Shown one piece after another: positions 1 to 10,262 of a stretch of DNA of 62,449 nt. Numbering within the stretch: position 1 is the stretch's first letter; the number at the start of each line of letters is the position of its first letter. A program made the translations under genes and the position numbers. This stretch comes from Eubacteriales bacterium. GTDB taxonomy: Bacteria; Bacillota; Clostridia; Oscillospirales; Oscillospiraceae. The notes beneath the pieces are model-generated. The model made no database searches, had not been told where the DNA came from, and saw only the letters and a list, made by a program, of their open reading frames with translations. The DNA lies in the NCBI GenBank assembly GCA_030539285.1, contig JAUNSH010000010.1, positions 1 to 62,449 on the forward strand, given 5' to 3'.

Positions 1-78
<78 letters not shown>

Positions 79-85
79 CAAACAT

Positions 86-161
86 TCCCCCTTAGCTCAG
101 TCGGTAGAGCGACGGACTGTTAATCCGCAGGTCGTTGGTTCGAGTCCAACAGGGGGAGCCA
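86..161 (+). tRNA. tRNA-Asn (GTT)
   Basis: Cloverleaf tRNA of 76 nt with encoded CCA. The acceptor stem TCCCCCT pairs with AGGGGGA (151-157), followed by discriminator G and CCA (159-161). The D arm is TAGCTCAG...AGAGC. The anticodon loop CTGTTAA carries GTT at 119-121, and the T arm contains GGTTCGAGTCC. The first anticodon-stem pair is an A-C mismatch. It reads asparagine codons and lies just downstream of 5S rRNA, probably in the same transcript. Confidence 0.96.
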
Positions 162-170
162 TAAAAGAAA

Positions 171-210
171 CCTCTTAAGTCTACCAAGACTTGAGAGGCC
201 TTTTATTTTA
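171..210 (+). terminator. intrinsic terminator of the rRNA/tRNA transcript
   Basis: The arms CCTCTTAAGTC and GACTTGAGAGG form a stem with a short loop, followed by a T-rich run (CCTTTTATTTTA). It ends the 5S-tRNA-Asn transcript. Confidence 0.85.
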
Positions 211-449
211 TATTGTTCTAAAAATACCCTGTTTTCAGGGTAACACGAAACTCAGCAGGAGCTGGAGCAGCCGATCAGGCCGCACCGGCTCCTGCTTTTG
301 TGTTTTTAGGGTTAAAATTGTATGTTACTTTTTAGAGTTCATTGCAGAGCAGTGAACTCGGAAAAAGTGACCCTCTGTTGGACTCGAACCCTTAAATCGA
401 CACTTGTCCGTAAAAAGTGACAGGTCGTTCTTGTGTTTTGTGAAGGATA
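211..449. other. intergenic junction with two hairpins and an inverted copy of the tRNA-Asn T arm
   Basis: There is no gene here. TACCCT...AGGGTA (225-242) and AGCAGGAGC...GCTCCTGCT (254-296) form hairpins; the second is followed by TTTTG and may be a terminator. At 371-391 the minus strand reads GGTTCGAGTCCAACAGAGGG, nearly identical to the T arm and acceptor end of the tRNA-Asn at 139-157 but in the opposite orientation. AAAAAGTGAC occurs twice (362 and 411 areas). The mix suggests the edge of an integrated island. Confidence 0.6.
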
Positions 450-506
450 GTGCTACAATATTATAAGAGAAATTATAATTATTTCACGTTGCAGGAGGTA
501 TGGAGT

Positions 507-1487
507 ATGGCACAGGATAATTGCCAGAAAATTAAACTTCTGAAATTGTTAGAATTATTGCGGCAGGAGACCGATGAACAGCATCCGCTGCCCACCAACA
601 CGCTTTGTGCCAAGCTTGGTGCTATGGGTATCACCTGCGATCGCCGTACACTGGCCAAAGATATTGCTTTGCTGAATGCTCAGGGTTACGAAGTCATGTG
701 GATTTGGGTTGGTAAGGAAAAGGGCTACTATATTGAAGACCGTAGCTTCTCTGTGCCAGAGCTGAAGATACTGATCGATGCAGTACAGGCAGCAAGTTTT
801 ATTACCGATAAAAAAACTGTAGAGCTGATTGATAAGATTGCAGATCTGGGTGGCAGCCACCGCGCCGATATTATGAAAAGTAATATGGTTTGTTTCAATA
901 CCCGGAAACATAGTAATGAGGCCATTTATTATAACGTGGGATTTCTGGAGGATGCTATCCGCCAGCAGCGGAAGGTTATTTTCTATTATTATGATTTGAA
1001 TGAAAATGGCGAAAAGATTTACCGGCGGCAGGGGCATCATTATGTGGTGGAACCGGTTGCACTTGTTTTCAATGAAGATAATTATTATCTGATGGTCTAC
1101 AGTGCAAAACATGATAACACGGCAAACTACCGCGTTGATAGGATGGAGAAGGTCGAGATCATCGAAGATTCCATCTGTGAGAAGGCATTAGCTCTGCGGG
1201 ACAGCATCGGTGGTTACACTGAGCAGGCATTCAAAATGTATGGCGGTCAGATGCAGGAGATCACAATTCAGTTTGAGAGCTGTCTTATTGGCGCAGTGTA
1301 TGATAAATTCGGTGAGAATACCAAGATGCGTCGGATCAGCGATACCGCCTGTGAGGCCACTGTAGCGGTTCAGATTAGCCCAACATTCTGGGGCTGGATA
1401 TTTCAGTTTGGAAAACTTATGTGGATTACTGCGCCGGATAATATGATTGATGAATATAAAAATAAAGCAGCGATGCTTATGAATTGA
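507..1487 (+). CDS. WYL-domain transcriptional regulator
   Basis: A 326-aa regulator with an N-terminal winged helix (roughly residues 8-65) and a C-terminal WYL ligand-sensing domain around residues 145-215, where NYYLMVYS replaces the usual WYL core and YRVDRM is the conserved arginine strand. The start at 507 is preferred because AGGAGG lies 8 bases upstream; an upstream in-frame ATG at 450 has no ribosome site. WYL regulators often control defence islands. This one is followed after 10 bases by the ADP-ribosylglycohydrolase-methylase gene and probably regulates that operon. The specific ligand is unknown. Confidence 0.88.
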   Translation: MAQDNCQKIKLLKLLELLRQETDEQHPLPTNTLCAKLGAMGITCDRRTLAKDIALLNAQGYEVMWIWVGKEKGYYIEDRSFSVPELKILIDAVQAASFITDKKTVELIDKIADLGGSHRADIMKSNMVCFNTRKHSNEAIYYNVGFLEDAIRQQRKVIFYYYDLNENGEKIYRRQGHHYVVEPVALVFNEDNYYLMVYSAKHDNTANYRVDRMEKVEIIEDSICEKALALRDSIGGYTEQAFKMYGGQMQEITIQFESCLIGAVYDKFGENTKMRRISDTACEATVAVQISPTFWGWIFQFGKLMWITAPDNMIDEYKNKAAMLMN

Positions 1488-1497
1488 GGATTATTCT

Positions 1498-3918
1498 ATG
1501 TTAGGTGCGATTATTGGCGATATTGCGGGTTCGAGATTTGAATGGCATAATATCAAGTCTAAAACTTTTGATCTATTTACATACAAATGCATAGTAACAG
1601 ATGATAGTATTATGTCGTTAGCTATCGCCAAGGCTATTATTGCCTGTGGAAAAAACTATGATCAACTTGGCGAAATGGCCATTAAACATATGCAGGATGT
1701 CGGAAGGCATTATCCTGACTGCGGCTATGGCGGTCATTTTCATAAATGGATTTTTTCTCGAAATCCTCAACCCTACAATAGCTGGGGTAATGGTGCAGCT
1801 ATGCGTGTAAGTGCATGTGGATTTGCTGGAGACAGCCTTGAAGAAGTAATTATGCTTTCCCGTTCGGTAACTGAAGTAAGCCATAACCATCCTGAGGGAA
1901 TAAAGGGTGCTGAAGCTACTGCGGTTGCAATTTATTTGGCACGTACCGGCAGCAGCATAGTTGAAATTCGCGACTACATTGACAAGCATTATTATCCTAT
2001 GAATTTTACACTGGATGGAATCCGCGAGGCTTATCACTTTGATGTGTCTTGCCAGGGCTCTGTTCCTCAGGCAATTATGGCATTCCTGGAATCCACCAGC
2101 TTTGAAGATGCGATCAGAAATGCAATTTCCATCGGTGGCGATAGTGACACAATTGCCGCTATATGCGGCGGTATCGCTGAAGCGTATTATGGAATTCCTA
2201 CTGAAATTAGAAAGCACGCTTTGACATTCCTAGATCAGCGGCTTATCGATATACTGAATGAATTTGAGGCAATCTATGGTATGACTGCCGAGAAGGTAAT
2301 CAAAAAGGATATCAACCGTGCAGTGCAGTATGTACCGGTAGCGATTGATAAAACGTCATCCCGTGAAGATGCTATCCTGACGGCTGTTGAGACTGCCGAT
2401 GCAGCAGAACACAGTGTTGATATTATTGACACCGAAACGACTGCCAATCAGCTGTATAGCCATCTGTTTGAGGCTTGCAATATTCTGCGTGGCCCCATCG
2501 ACCAGGATGACTACAAATCCTATGTTATTCCTATCTTGTTCTTCAAACGTCTCTCCGATGTATATGATGAGGAAACTGCTGAAAACGAGCAGAAATACGG
2601 TGATGATATTGAGTTTTATCCTGAGGATGAGCTTCATGCTTTTGTTATTCCACAGGGCTGTCATTGGCGCGATGTGCGTCAGACCAGTGAGGATGTAGGT
2701 AAAGCTATTGTCGATGCTATGATGGGGATTGAACACGCTAATCCTGATACCCTGGCAGGTCTGTTCTCGTCCTTTGACGATGCAAACTGGACAGATAAAA
2801 CGAAGCTCAGTGATGAACGCCTCAGGAACCTGGTGGAGCATATGTCCGAACTGCCTGTCGGCAATCGAAATTACTCTGCTGATGTTATGGGCGACGCTTA
2901 CGAATACCTGATCAAAAAATTCGCCGATATGAGCAAAAAGAATGCGGGTGAGTTTTATACGCCTCGCGCGGTGGTCAAGCTCATGGTACAGCTCCTGCTA
3001 CCCAAGTCCGGCGAATCTGTGTATGATCCCGCCGCAGGTACAGGTGGTATGTTAATTGAGGCGATCCGGAATATGGATGACGAAAAAGCCTCCTATGGTA
3101 AAATCTACGGCCAGGAAAAGAATCTGTCCACATCTGCAATTGCACGAATGAATCTGTTCCTCCATGGAGCAAAGGAGTTCAAGATTCTCCGGGAGGATAC
3201 GCTCCGCAGTCCTCAGTTCATTTATCATGGCCAGCTCCAGCAGTTTGACTGCGTCCTTGCGAACCCGCCCTTCGGCCTGAGCAAGTGGGGCGCTGAGATC
3301 TTTGAAAATGACCAGTGGGGTCGTAATATTTGGGGCAGCCCCACTGATTCCAATGCGGACTATGCCTGGCTGCAGCATATGGTGAAATCTATGAACCCCC
3401 GGACGGGCAGGTGCGCCGTGGTTATGCCCTAGGGTGTTTTGTTCCATGGTGGCCGTGAAGGTGCAATCCGTCAGAAGATGATTGAGTCTGATATCGTGGA
3501 GTGTGTAATTACGCTGGTCGGAAATCTGTTCTATGGTGCCGGTGTTTCTGCGTGTATTCTGTTTTTGAACAATAACAAGCCCGCCGCGCATCGGGGCAAG
3601 ATCTGCCTGATTGATGGATCCACTATGTATACCCCCCAGCGTGCCAAGAACATCATGACCGAGTTCGATGTACAGAAGGTATATGATTTGTGGCTGGGCT
3701 ACAAGGATGTAATAGACAAGTGTGCCATTGCGGACATGGATCGCCTCAGAGAAAACAAGTTTACACTTGCGGTCAACAGCTATATCGATAAATCACCCGC
3801 GCCGCCCATTGACCCCCAGAAGGTATGCGAGGACTTTATGTCTGCGCTTCAGCGGGTAAAGGATTGCGAATCCAGACTGATGCAGCTTTTGCAGGAAGGA
3901 GGATATATTGATGGCTAA
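1498..3918 (+). pseudogene. ADP-ribosylglycohydrolase fused to a type I HsdM methylase, interrupted by an in-frame TAG
   Basis: Residues 1-260 are an ADP-ribosylglycohydrolase (DraG) domain with its metal-site motifs: TDDS near residue 34, GNGAAMRV, and GGDSDT near residue 213. After a linker, residues 310-644 are a type I N6-adenine methylase with SAM motif DPAAGTGGM (about 510) and catalytic NPPF (about 589). The frame stops at TAG 3430-3432, exactly where HsdM proteins have the Gln of VMPQG. It then continues unbroken (GVLFHGGREG...) to 3918, so a CAG-to-TAG change splits one gene. The 3' end overlaps the next start (3911). The fused hydrolase is unusual and no hsdR is nearby. The gene may be dead or rely on readthrough. 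Confidence 0.85.
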
Positions 3919-6576
3919 TCGTATGACAATCGACGAATTAAAGTCTTATCTGTGGGAATCCGCAGTACTTCTGCGGACGAACATTGATGCAGGTGCCTAC
4001 AAGCAGTATATCTTCCCGCTGCTGTTCTTTAAGCGTATTGTGATGTATACGACGAAGAAACCAAAGCCGCTGAGCAGGAATACGGTGACGATATCGGTAT
4101 GTACCCCGAGGAAGAATTGCACACCTTTCTGGTACCCAAGGGGCACCATTGGAGCGATGTCCGTCAGGTAACTGAGGATGTAGGTGCCTCTATTGTGAAA
4201 GCATTCCGGGAAATCGAAAGGGTCAATGGCGACCGTATGACCGGTATTTTCGGTGACGGTGCCTGGACCAACAAAAATCGTCTGCCTGACCGCTTGTTGA
4301 GAGACCTCATTGAGCATTTTTCTTCCAAGGTGCTGTCTCTGGAAAATTGCCCGGAGGATGAGTTGGGCCAGGGCTATGAATATCTGATCAAACAGTTTGC
4401 TGATGACAGCGGACATACCGCCCAAGAATTTTATACCAACCGTACCGTGGTACATCTGATGACGGAAATGCTCCAGCCCCAGAGTGGTGAATCCGTATAC
4501 GATCCCACCTGCGGCAGCGCCGGTATGCTTATTTCCTGTATTGCCCATCTGAAAAATCAGGGCAAGGAATGGCGCAACTTGAAAATCTATGGCCAGGAAA
4601 TCAACCAGCTTACCAGTGCTATTGGCAGAATGAATCTGTTCCTCCATGGCATCGAGGACTTTAATATTGCTAATGATGATACTCTTAAAGCACCTACTTT
4701 TATTGAGGCTGGACGTCTGAAGCAATTTGATTTGATTCTGGCAAACCCTCCGTATTCCATTAGCCAATGGGATCGTGGCGCATTTGAAAACGACAAATAT
4801 GGTCGGAATATATATGGCACGCCTCCACAGGCAAGAGCGGATTATGCTTTTATCCAGCATATTCTTGCATCGCTGAAACCTGAATCTGGCCGAGCAGCTA
4901 TTCTATTGCCCCACGGTGTTTTGAACCGCAATGAAGAAAAAGAAATCAGAAAGGCTATTGTTAAGAGTGATTGTGTTGACGCGGTAATTGGTTTAGGGCG
5001 ACATCTTTTCTATAATAGTGGACTGGAATCCTGCATTGTAATCTTGCGTACCAATAAACCACTGAAGCATAGAAATACTGTTTTATTTATTGAGGCGGAA
5101 AAATGTACACACAAGGTACAGTCACAAAGTTACCTCTTCGAAGACGATATTACAAAAATAGTGTCTGCTTACTTTAGCGACGAAGATGTTGCAGACTTTT
5201 CTAGAAGAGTGTCCATTGATGAAATCCTTGAAAACGATGGAAATCTGAATATTAAACTTTATGTAAATAGCGATGAAGATACGGATGACGGTGATTTTGC
5301 GGATAACCTGGATGCTTTTCTTTCCTCTTCTATTGCAACGCATGAACAGTATTCTGCACTGGCAGAGGGCCATAAGGAAAGCTCGTTCAAGGGTTTCTCT
5401 GTCATGTTCGATGAATTTGATCGGTCGACGTGGAAACGGGTAAAACTTTCTGACGTTGCAACGGAATACTCTGAGAGAATTGATGATCCTTCAACCTCTG
5501 ATTATGAATGGTATATCGGATCGGATTGCATTGATGGATTTGCATTTACTATTTCCAGAAAGCAACCTGCAAGTAAGATTCATTCTGCACAAAAGTTGTT
5601 TAAAAAGGGCGATTATTTGCTGGTTCGCCGTAGCTTGTACGGTAGTGATTTCCGTGAACGTGCTCCGCGAGCAGATTTTGATGGAATTTGCTCTGCAGAC
5701 ATTCTGACGATTCGTGAAAAACCAGACGCAATTGTTGATGGGTATCTAATTGCGGTACTCTATAGCAAACAATTGTGGAAGTTCATTGTATCCAATTCCA
5801 CAGGCTCTTTAACGCGCCGAATTAAATGGAATCAGTTGAAAGATTTTGAATTTGATCTTCCCCCTGTTGAGTTGCAGCAGAAACTGGTTGAGCTACTGTG
5901 GGCAATGGAGGATACGAAAGCTGCTTATAAAGAGTTGATTGCAAAGAGCGATGATTTTGTGAAATCGCAATTTATCGAGCTGTTTGGTGATGCGAAGAAT
6001 CCTAAATGCCCTATTGTTAGGTTAAAAGAGCTTACAGATGTATGTAGTGGCGGAACGCCTGATCGCAAAACGGCAGAATATTGGGAATCAGGAAATATAC
6101 CATGGGTTAAAACTACAGAGCTTCAAAACAATGTTCTAACAACAACCGAAGAATTCATTACTGAAAGCGGCTTGCTTAATTCCTCTGCTAAGATTGTACC
6201 ATCGAATACCATACTGATTGCCATGTATGGCCAGGGAAAAACGCGGGGAATGACGGCTTTTCTCGGTGTTGAAGCTTGTACTAACCAGGCATGTGCCTGC
6301 ATTTTGCCTACAGATAAAATTGACATGCTGTTTCTCTGGCAGTACTTCATCTTATCGTACAACGAGTTAAGAAATCTGGCAAAAGGCAGTAACCAGGCAA
6401 ATTTGAATGCTGGACAGATAAAGAATTTTCTCGTTCCGTTGCCCCCTTTGGAGGCTCAAATGGAGTTCCGAGTATTTGTTGAACAGCTCGATAAATCAAA
6501 ATTTGAAGCCAAACAAGCGTTGGAATATATCACAGCAGCACAGAAAACATTGATGCGCCAGCATCTGGGCAACTAA
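3911..6576 (+). pseudogene. HsdM-HsdS fusion (methylase plus specificity subunit), one-base frameshift near the 5' end
   Basis: A second type I methylase in the same operon, starting at ATG 3911 behind AGGAGG. Residues 1-44 (through LFFKRI) are in one frame. The reading then continues in the next frame as DVYDEET from 4042, so one base is missing at about 4040 compared with LFFKRLSDVYDEET in the upstream paralogue. The methylase carries DPTCGSAGM (about residue 197) and NPPY (about 278). From about residue 500 it runs into a full HsdS region with two target-recognition domains (5410-5900 and 5985-6480) separated by helical spacers. A methylase-specificity fusion paired with a second methylase but no HsdR is atypical. 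A downstream in-frame ATG at 4099 could give an N-truncated product. Confidence 0.83.
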
Positions 6577-6615
6577 AATAAGTGGAGTAGCGATGACGGT
6601 ACAAAGGAGATTACT

Positions 6616-7134
6616 ATGTACCATCAGATTATCGCTGCGGTGGAAATCGCCATGGCTCCCCATTTGAGTAATGAACAACTGGATATTCTTCATGACACCC
6701 TTGTACAGGCAATGCAGGAATTACCGAGCACCACTACGGTGGAGGAAACTGCCCCGGATCTGGTGCAGATATTCCTATCGGCCAAGCGTGTCGAAGGATG
6801 TTCCGATAAAACGGTTCTTTATTATGATTCCACGATTCGCAATGTGCTCAATGCCGTAGGAAAAGATGTCCGGGATGTCACTACCGATGACCTGCGGATC
6901 TACCTGGATCGTTATCAAAGCACCAATGGAGTCAGCAAGGTTACCATAGACAATATCCGCAGAATTCTTTCCAGCTATTTTGCGTGGCTGGAGGATGAGG
7001 ACTATATCACGAAAAGTCCGGTCCGCCGGATTCATAAGGTTAAGACCTGCAAAACGGTGAAGGAAACCTATTCCGATGAAGCCCTGGAGCTGATGCGTGC
7101 GTACGCCGCTCCGAAACGACAGCTGGACCGCTGA
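6616..7134 (+). pseudogene. tyrosine recombinase, N-terminal part only
   Basis: Residues 45-150 match the SAM-like core-binding domain of XerC/D-type integrases (KTVLYYDSTIRNVL, FAWLEDEDYI, SPVRRI). The catalytic domain with the RHRY residues is absent. The sequence breaks at APKR, where the IS21-like element begins (7117), and the last codons to the stop at 7132-7134 come from the IS end. AAGGAGATTACT precedes the ATG. A recombinase directly behind hsdS commonly inverts hsdS target domains; this copy can no longer do so. No inverted hsdS fragment is visible downstream. Confidence 0.82.
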
Positions 7135-7239
7135 AGCCCGACACCCTGACCGCTGAAAACAGACACCCCTTCCGCTGGTCCGACAGTTGGAGAAATTGGC
7201 GTGGGGGCCGGCATGCTGTCAGTCCCCACGCCGTTTGTT

Positions 7240-7980
7240 TTATTCCATAATGCCCTTGCGCTTTCTCATGGTGTCACCTTCAATCCGGATAATATAGGAG
7301 TCATAGATAATCCGGCCACAGATGGCGTCAGCCAGAGTCGGGTCATACAGGTTCTCATGCCAGCCCGGAACATCGAACTGAGAGCAGAAAATGGTCGAGG
7401 CTGTTTTGGCTCTGGCCTCTACCAGCTCCAGCACATCCCTTGCTTCGCTCTCCTTCAGCGGATACAGGAGCCATTCATCCAAGATCAGCAGCTTCGTTTT
7501 CTTCAGCTTCTTCATGTACTCCCGGTAGGTTCCGTCACCCCGAGCCATGGCAATCTCCACCAACAAATCTGGCAGGCGGATGTACTTCGTGCTGTAGAAG
7601 TTCCGGTTTGCCGCCATGCCCAGTGCACATGCCAGATAGGTCTTTCCCGCACCAGTTGCGCCCAGCAGGATCACATTATGTGCTTCCTGAATGTAGGCAC
7701 AGGATGCCAGCCGCAGAATCTGGGACTTGTCCAGCTTCCTGTCCGGCAGATATTCAATATCTTCCACACTGGCCCCGGGAATGGCATAACCAGCATTCTT
7801 TATGAGGCTCTTTAAGTGGTTACTCTTTCTGGTGGACCATTCCGCATCTACCAGAATACTGAATCTGTCCTCAAAGGACATGGATGCAAACTGGGGATCA
7901 TCCAGTTGTTCCTTGAACTGTCTGGCCATAACGCCCAGACGCATATCCTGCAGTTTGGAAATGGTTTCATTGGTCAGCAT
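7240..7980 (-). CDS. istB: IS21-family helper ATPase IstB
   Basis: A 246-aa DnaA/DnaC-like AAA+ ATPase with Walker A GATGAGKT (about residues 107-114) and Walker B LLILDEW (about 166-172). It loads and activates the IstA transposase on target DNA. The start ATG overlaps the istA stop (TAATG), as usual in this family. Length and motifs look intact, so it could act in trans on other IS21 copies, although its partner here is broken. Confidence 0.93.
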   Translation of the reverse strand: MLTNETISKLQDMRLGVMARQFKEQLDDPQFASMSFEDRFSILVDAEWSTRKSNHLKSLIKNAGYAIPGASVEDIEYLPDRKLDKSQILRLASCAYIQEAHNVILLGATGAGKTYLACALGMAANRNFYSTKYIRLPDLLVEIAMARGDGTYREYMKKLKKTKLLILDEWLLYPLKESEARDVLELVEARAKTASTIFCSQFDVPGWHENLYDPTLADAICGRIIYDSYIIRIEGDTMRKRKGIME

Positions 7981-8791
7981 TATTTATCCCTCCTGTAATA
8001 TCCGGCACCGCGGGTAAAGCTGTATTGAGAAGCTTTTGTCGTGACTGGCGTGTCCTCTTCATCCGGCAGCTTGTCCTGACCGGATTTCAGAATGGACTGG
8101 ATACTTTTCAGACTTGGAGCTGGTGTGAATGCCAGTGCCTTTTTGCAGGCCGCTTCCAATCTGGCGGAGGAGTATTTGTCTGCGGACTTCAACAGGGCCA
8201 TGCAGGATTTGTATCCCTGCTGCTCCACCTTATATGCGGACAGAAATAATTTCACAACGGCGGCGGTATTGGGGCCAATCTGCTTCCCCCAGCGGAGGAA
8301 CCGCTCTGCGTTCCATTGCAAATATTCCTGGTGTTCCGGCGGCATATGGCTCTCATTTGTGCTATACTGGTTAGGGCGGCCGAGCAGCCGGGGATGGGAT
8401 GCGATCCGGGTTCCTCCAAAGAATACTTCTACAGTGCAGCGTAGTACTTGTTGAACTGGGTGGACTGATACGGCAGCTCACCGCTTAAACGGCACTGCTC
8501 ACAGTATTCGACCCACAGCAAGCTCAGGGTGACACCGCTCTTCTGCATCTCCTGATGGATGTATTCATAGTCCGGCATCTTGTACTGCCGTCCCACAGAT
8601 GTGGCAGGATACAGCTTTCTGGCCACCTCTGCTTCACCCAGGGAACGAATATCCTCCCAGGTGATTCCTTTCTCTTGCGCTCGCTGTACCGTTGAGATAA
8701 CAGTGCTCCGGGCACAGCCGCAGCTCTCCGCAATGCGGGTGTTGTTGATCCCAAGACTGTGCAGCCGCAGGATCTCTTTGTAATTGGTCAT
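7980..8791 (-). pseudogene. istA: IS21-family transposase IstA with deleted catalytic core
   Basis: Only the two ends of IstA remain. The 5' part (8429-8791, 120 aa) carries the helix-turn-helix (NTRIAESCGCARSTVIS) and ends after QFNKYYAA. The 3' part resumes in another frame with CTVEVFFGGTRI and continues through NQYSTNESHMPPEHQEYLQW to the stop at 7980. About 250-300 residues containing the DDE catalytic domain are missing and the two pieces are out of frame. Intact IstA proteins of this group are near 500 aa, so this copy cannot transpose by itself. Confidence 0.88.
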
Positions 8792-8918
8792 GTACAGACC
8801 TCCTATAATAGATTCGCATCTTACGATGCAACCCCATTATACAGAAGGTGTCGGACAGGCGGAAAGGGTGTAGGATTTGTGCGGAACGGGTGTCGGACTT
8901 GCGCGGTCATACTGTCGG

Positions 8919-9041
8919 TTCCAGCCCGGCGTATTCACCAGAAGGAGATTTGGGACGAAGAATGCATCGAGTGTCGTGCAGAATGGTTGTTCGAACAGGC
9001 GCGTTCCTTGTGGGACATGATATAAGACTTCTACAATAAAC
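8919..9041 (+). other. short coding-like tail of unknown origin
   Basis: Just outside the IS right end, the frame ending at TAA 9023-9025 reads an acidic, Trp-rich stretch (IHQKEIWDEECIECRAEW...). It looks like the C-terminus of a real protein whose 5' part was removed with the IS rearrangement. I do not recognise the family, and it does not resemble the missing integrase catalytic domain. Confidence 0.3.
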
Positions 9042-9081
9042 GGAAGCTCCGGCGGCCAAAGCAGCTGTCGGAGCTTTTATC
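9042..9081 (+). terminator. terminator-like hairpin
   Basis: AAGCTCCG and CGGAGCTT flank a GC-rich loop and are followed by TTATC. It probably ended the gene whose tail lies at 8919-9025. Confidence 0.55.
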
Positions 9082-9204
9082 ATAGAACAAATTCAGTTTG
9101 AACACCCTTCCGGGCAGCAAAATCGACGTATTTGTGGTGCTGGCATACAAATTTAATATGAAAAGGGCAAATGAGAAAATTATGATTATCATACATACTA
9201 GTGA

Positions 9205-9238
9205 GATCTCCGGCAGCGAATCATACTGCCGGAGTTTT
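9205..9238 (+). terminator. intrinsic terminator facing the retron
   Basis: CTCCGGCAG and CTGCCGGAG form a stem with loop CGAATCATA, followed by TTTTTTATT. The U-run is on the plus strand, so it insulates the minus-strand retron from plus-strand read-through. Confidence 0.75.
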
Positions 9239-10231
9239 TTATTGTTCGGATTGTGTCTTTTTGTGAGTTTGATATGCAAACGCGTAGATCCCGGAGAAAG
9301 CATTCGGATGAACTTGCCGAGCAGCGCTGAGAAGGCCACGTAGCTGCTTCATGCCGAGCTCATCTTCGGGGTGATCGCGTAAATATTCATATTTTTTTAT
9401 GATTTTCAGGCGCAGGGAATTCTTAACAGCAGGCTGACCATCGGAATCAATGATGACACCGGTAACTAACTTGGGGTGAGTTTTGATGTACAGTTTGACT
9501 TTTTTGGCAGAAACCTGATAACCGTACCTCCGAATGATCGCAAAGATCTTACTTCTGAATTGGTAGGAAATCCGATTCTCACTGGAAAAGGCAACATCGT
9601 CAACATAAATAGTCATGGTAGCGCCATATGCGTCGGCAGCAGCCTGCATTTCATCAAACATTTGGTGGTTGACCAGGTAGCACATGATTTGGCTGCTGGG
9701 AGAGCCAGAGATAAGGTGGTTTCTACAGGTGACATTTTTCTTTTCCAGAAAACGGTTCACAGAACTCATATCTTTGACAGTAGCTTTGTCTAGGTCTACG
9801 GTAGTGATATTTGTAAGGATTTCAGCCACATCGCAGGAACACTTCAGATCATCAACAAAGAAACGAAACACGGTTTCCCGGCTGATCGAAGGGAAGAACG
9901 CTGTAAGGTCGATTTTGAAAAGATTTCTGCGGGTATCACCAACATGCTTTTTTGCATTACCGGCATAGGAACGATTTTTTATCCCAGAAAACACGTTGTC
10001 ATCGACATCGATCTTCGAAAGATGATTTTTGATCCGGCTCTGGAGAACCTTCAGTTTATCATGTGGTGACTCAATCAGTCGATCCTTGGGATCGGTGACG
10101 ATATGAGGATACACCAGCGATGCACAATAATCTTGTTTTAGGAATTTACTGTCCTGAATTCTAAGCAAACGCTTCAGCACTTTTTTCGATTGAAGCCCAT
10201 AAAATGGGCATTCTGTATATAGCAAAGGCAA
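9239..10231 (-). CDS. retron-type reverse transcriptase
   Basis: About 330 aa. It shows the reverse transcriptase fingers/palm motifs: FKIDLTAFFPSI (about 105-116), GSPSSQ (176-181) and the catalytic YVDD (209-212, instead of the commoner YADD). It also has both retron hallmarks: NAxxH (NAKKH, just before FKIDL) and VTG (KLVTGVIID, about 256). It would copy the msr-msd RNA encoded upstream into branched msDNA. The frame is open to ATG 10318, but that start overlaps the membrane-protein gene and lacks a ribosome site; TTG at 10231 or 10225 behind AGAGGTG is more plausible. It is the last gene of the minus-strand unit promoter, ncRNA, membrane protein, RT. Confidence 0.9.
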   Translation of the reverse strand: MPLLYTECPFYGLQSKKVLKRLLRIQDSKFLKQDYCASLVYPHIVTDPKDRLIESPHDKLKVLQSRIKNHLSKIDVDDNVFSGIKNRSYAGNAKKHVGDTRRNLFKIDLTAFFPSISRETVFRFFVDDLKCSCDVAEILTNITTVDLDKATVKDMSSVNRFLEKKNVTCRNHLISGSPSSQIMCYLVNHQMFDEMQAAADAYGATMTIYVDDVAFSSENRISYQFRSKIFAIIRRYGYQVSAKKVKLYIKTHPKLVTGVIIDSDGQPAVKNSLRLKIIKKYEYLRDHPEDELGMKQLRGLLSAARQVHPNAFSGIYAFAYQTHKKTQSEQ

Positions 10232-10262
10232 AACACCTCTATTTGAAAATGGTGTGCTGGCG

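Larger units (their letters stand above)
7117..8918. mobile_element. IS21-family insertion sequence, internally deleted
   Basis: The element contains istB and istA on the minus strand in the usual overlapping order. Related inverted multi-repeat ends are visible: the left end has CCCGACACCCTGACCGCTGA and CACCCCTTCCGCTGGTCCGAC, and the right end, read inverted, has TCCGACACCCGTTCCGC and ACACCCTTTCCGCCTGTCCG. Terminal CGACAG (7117) and CTGTCG (to 8917) mark the likely limits. No flanking target duplication is apparent, so the element was probably rearranged after insertion. It truncated the recombinase gene at its left end. Confidence 0.8.

Noticed and set aside
3430-3432. TAG read as pyrrolysine or a recoded codon
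   Set aside because: It sits at a conserved Gln, a single CAG-to-TAG change explains it, and other genes in the window end normally at TAG.
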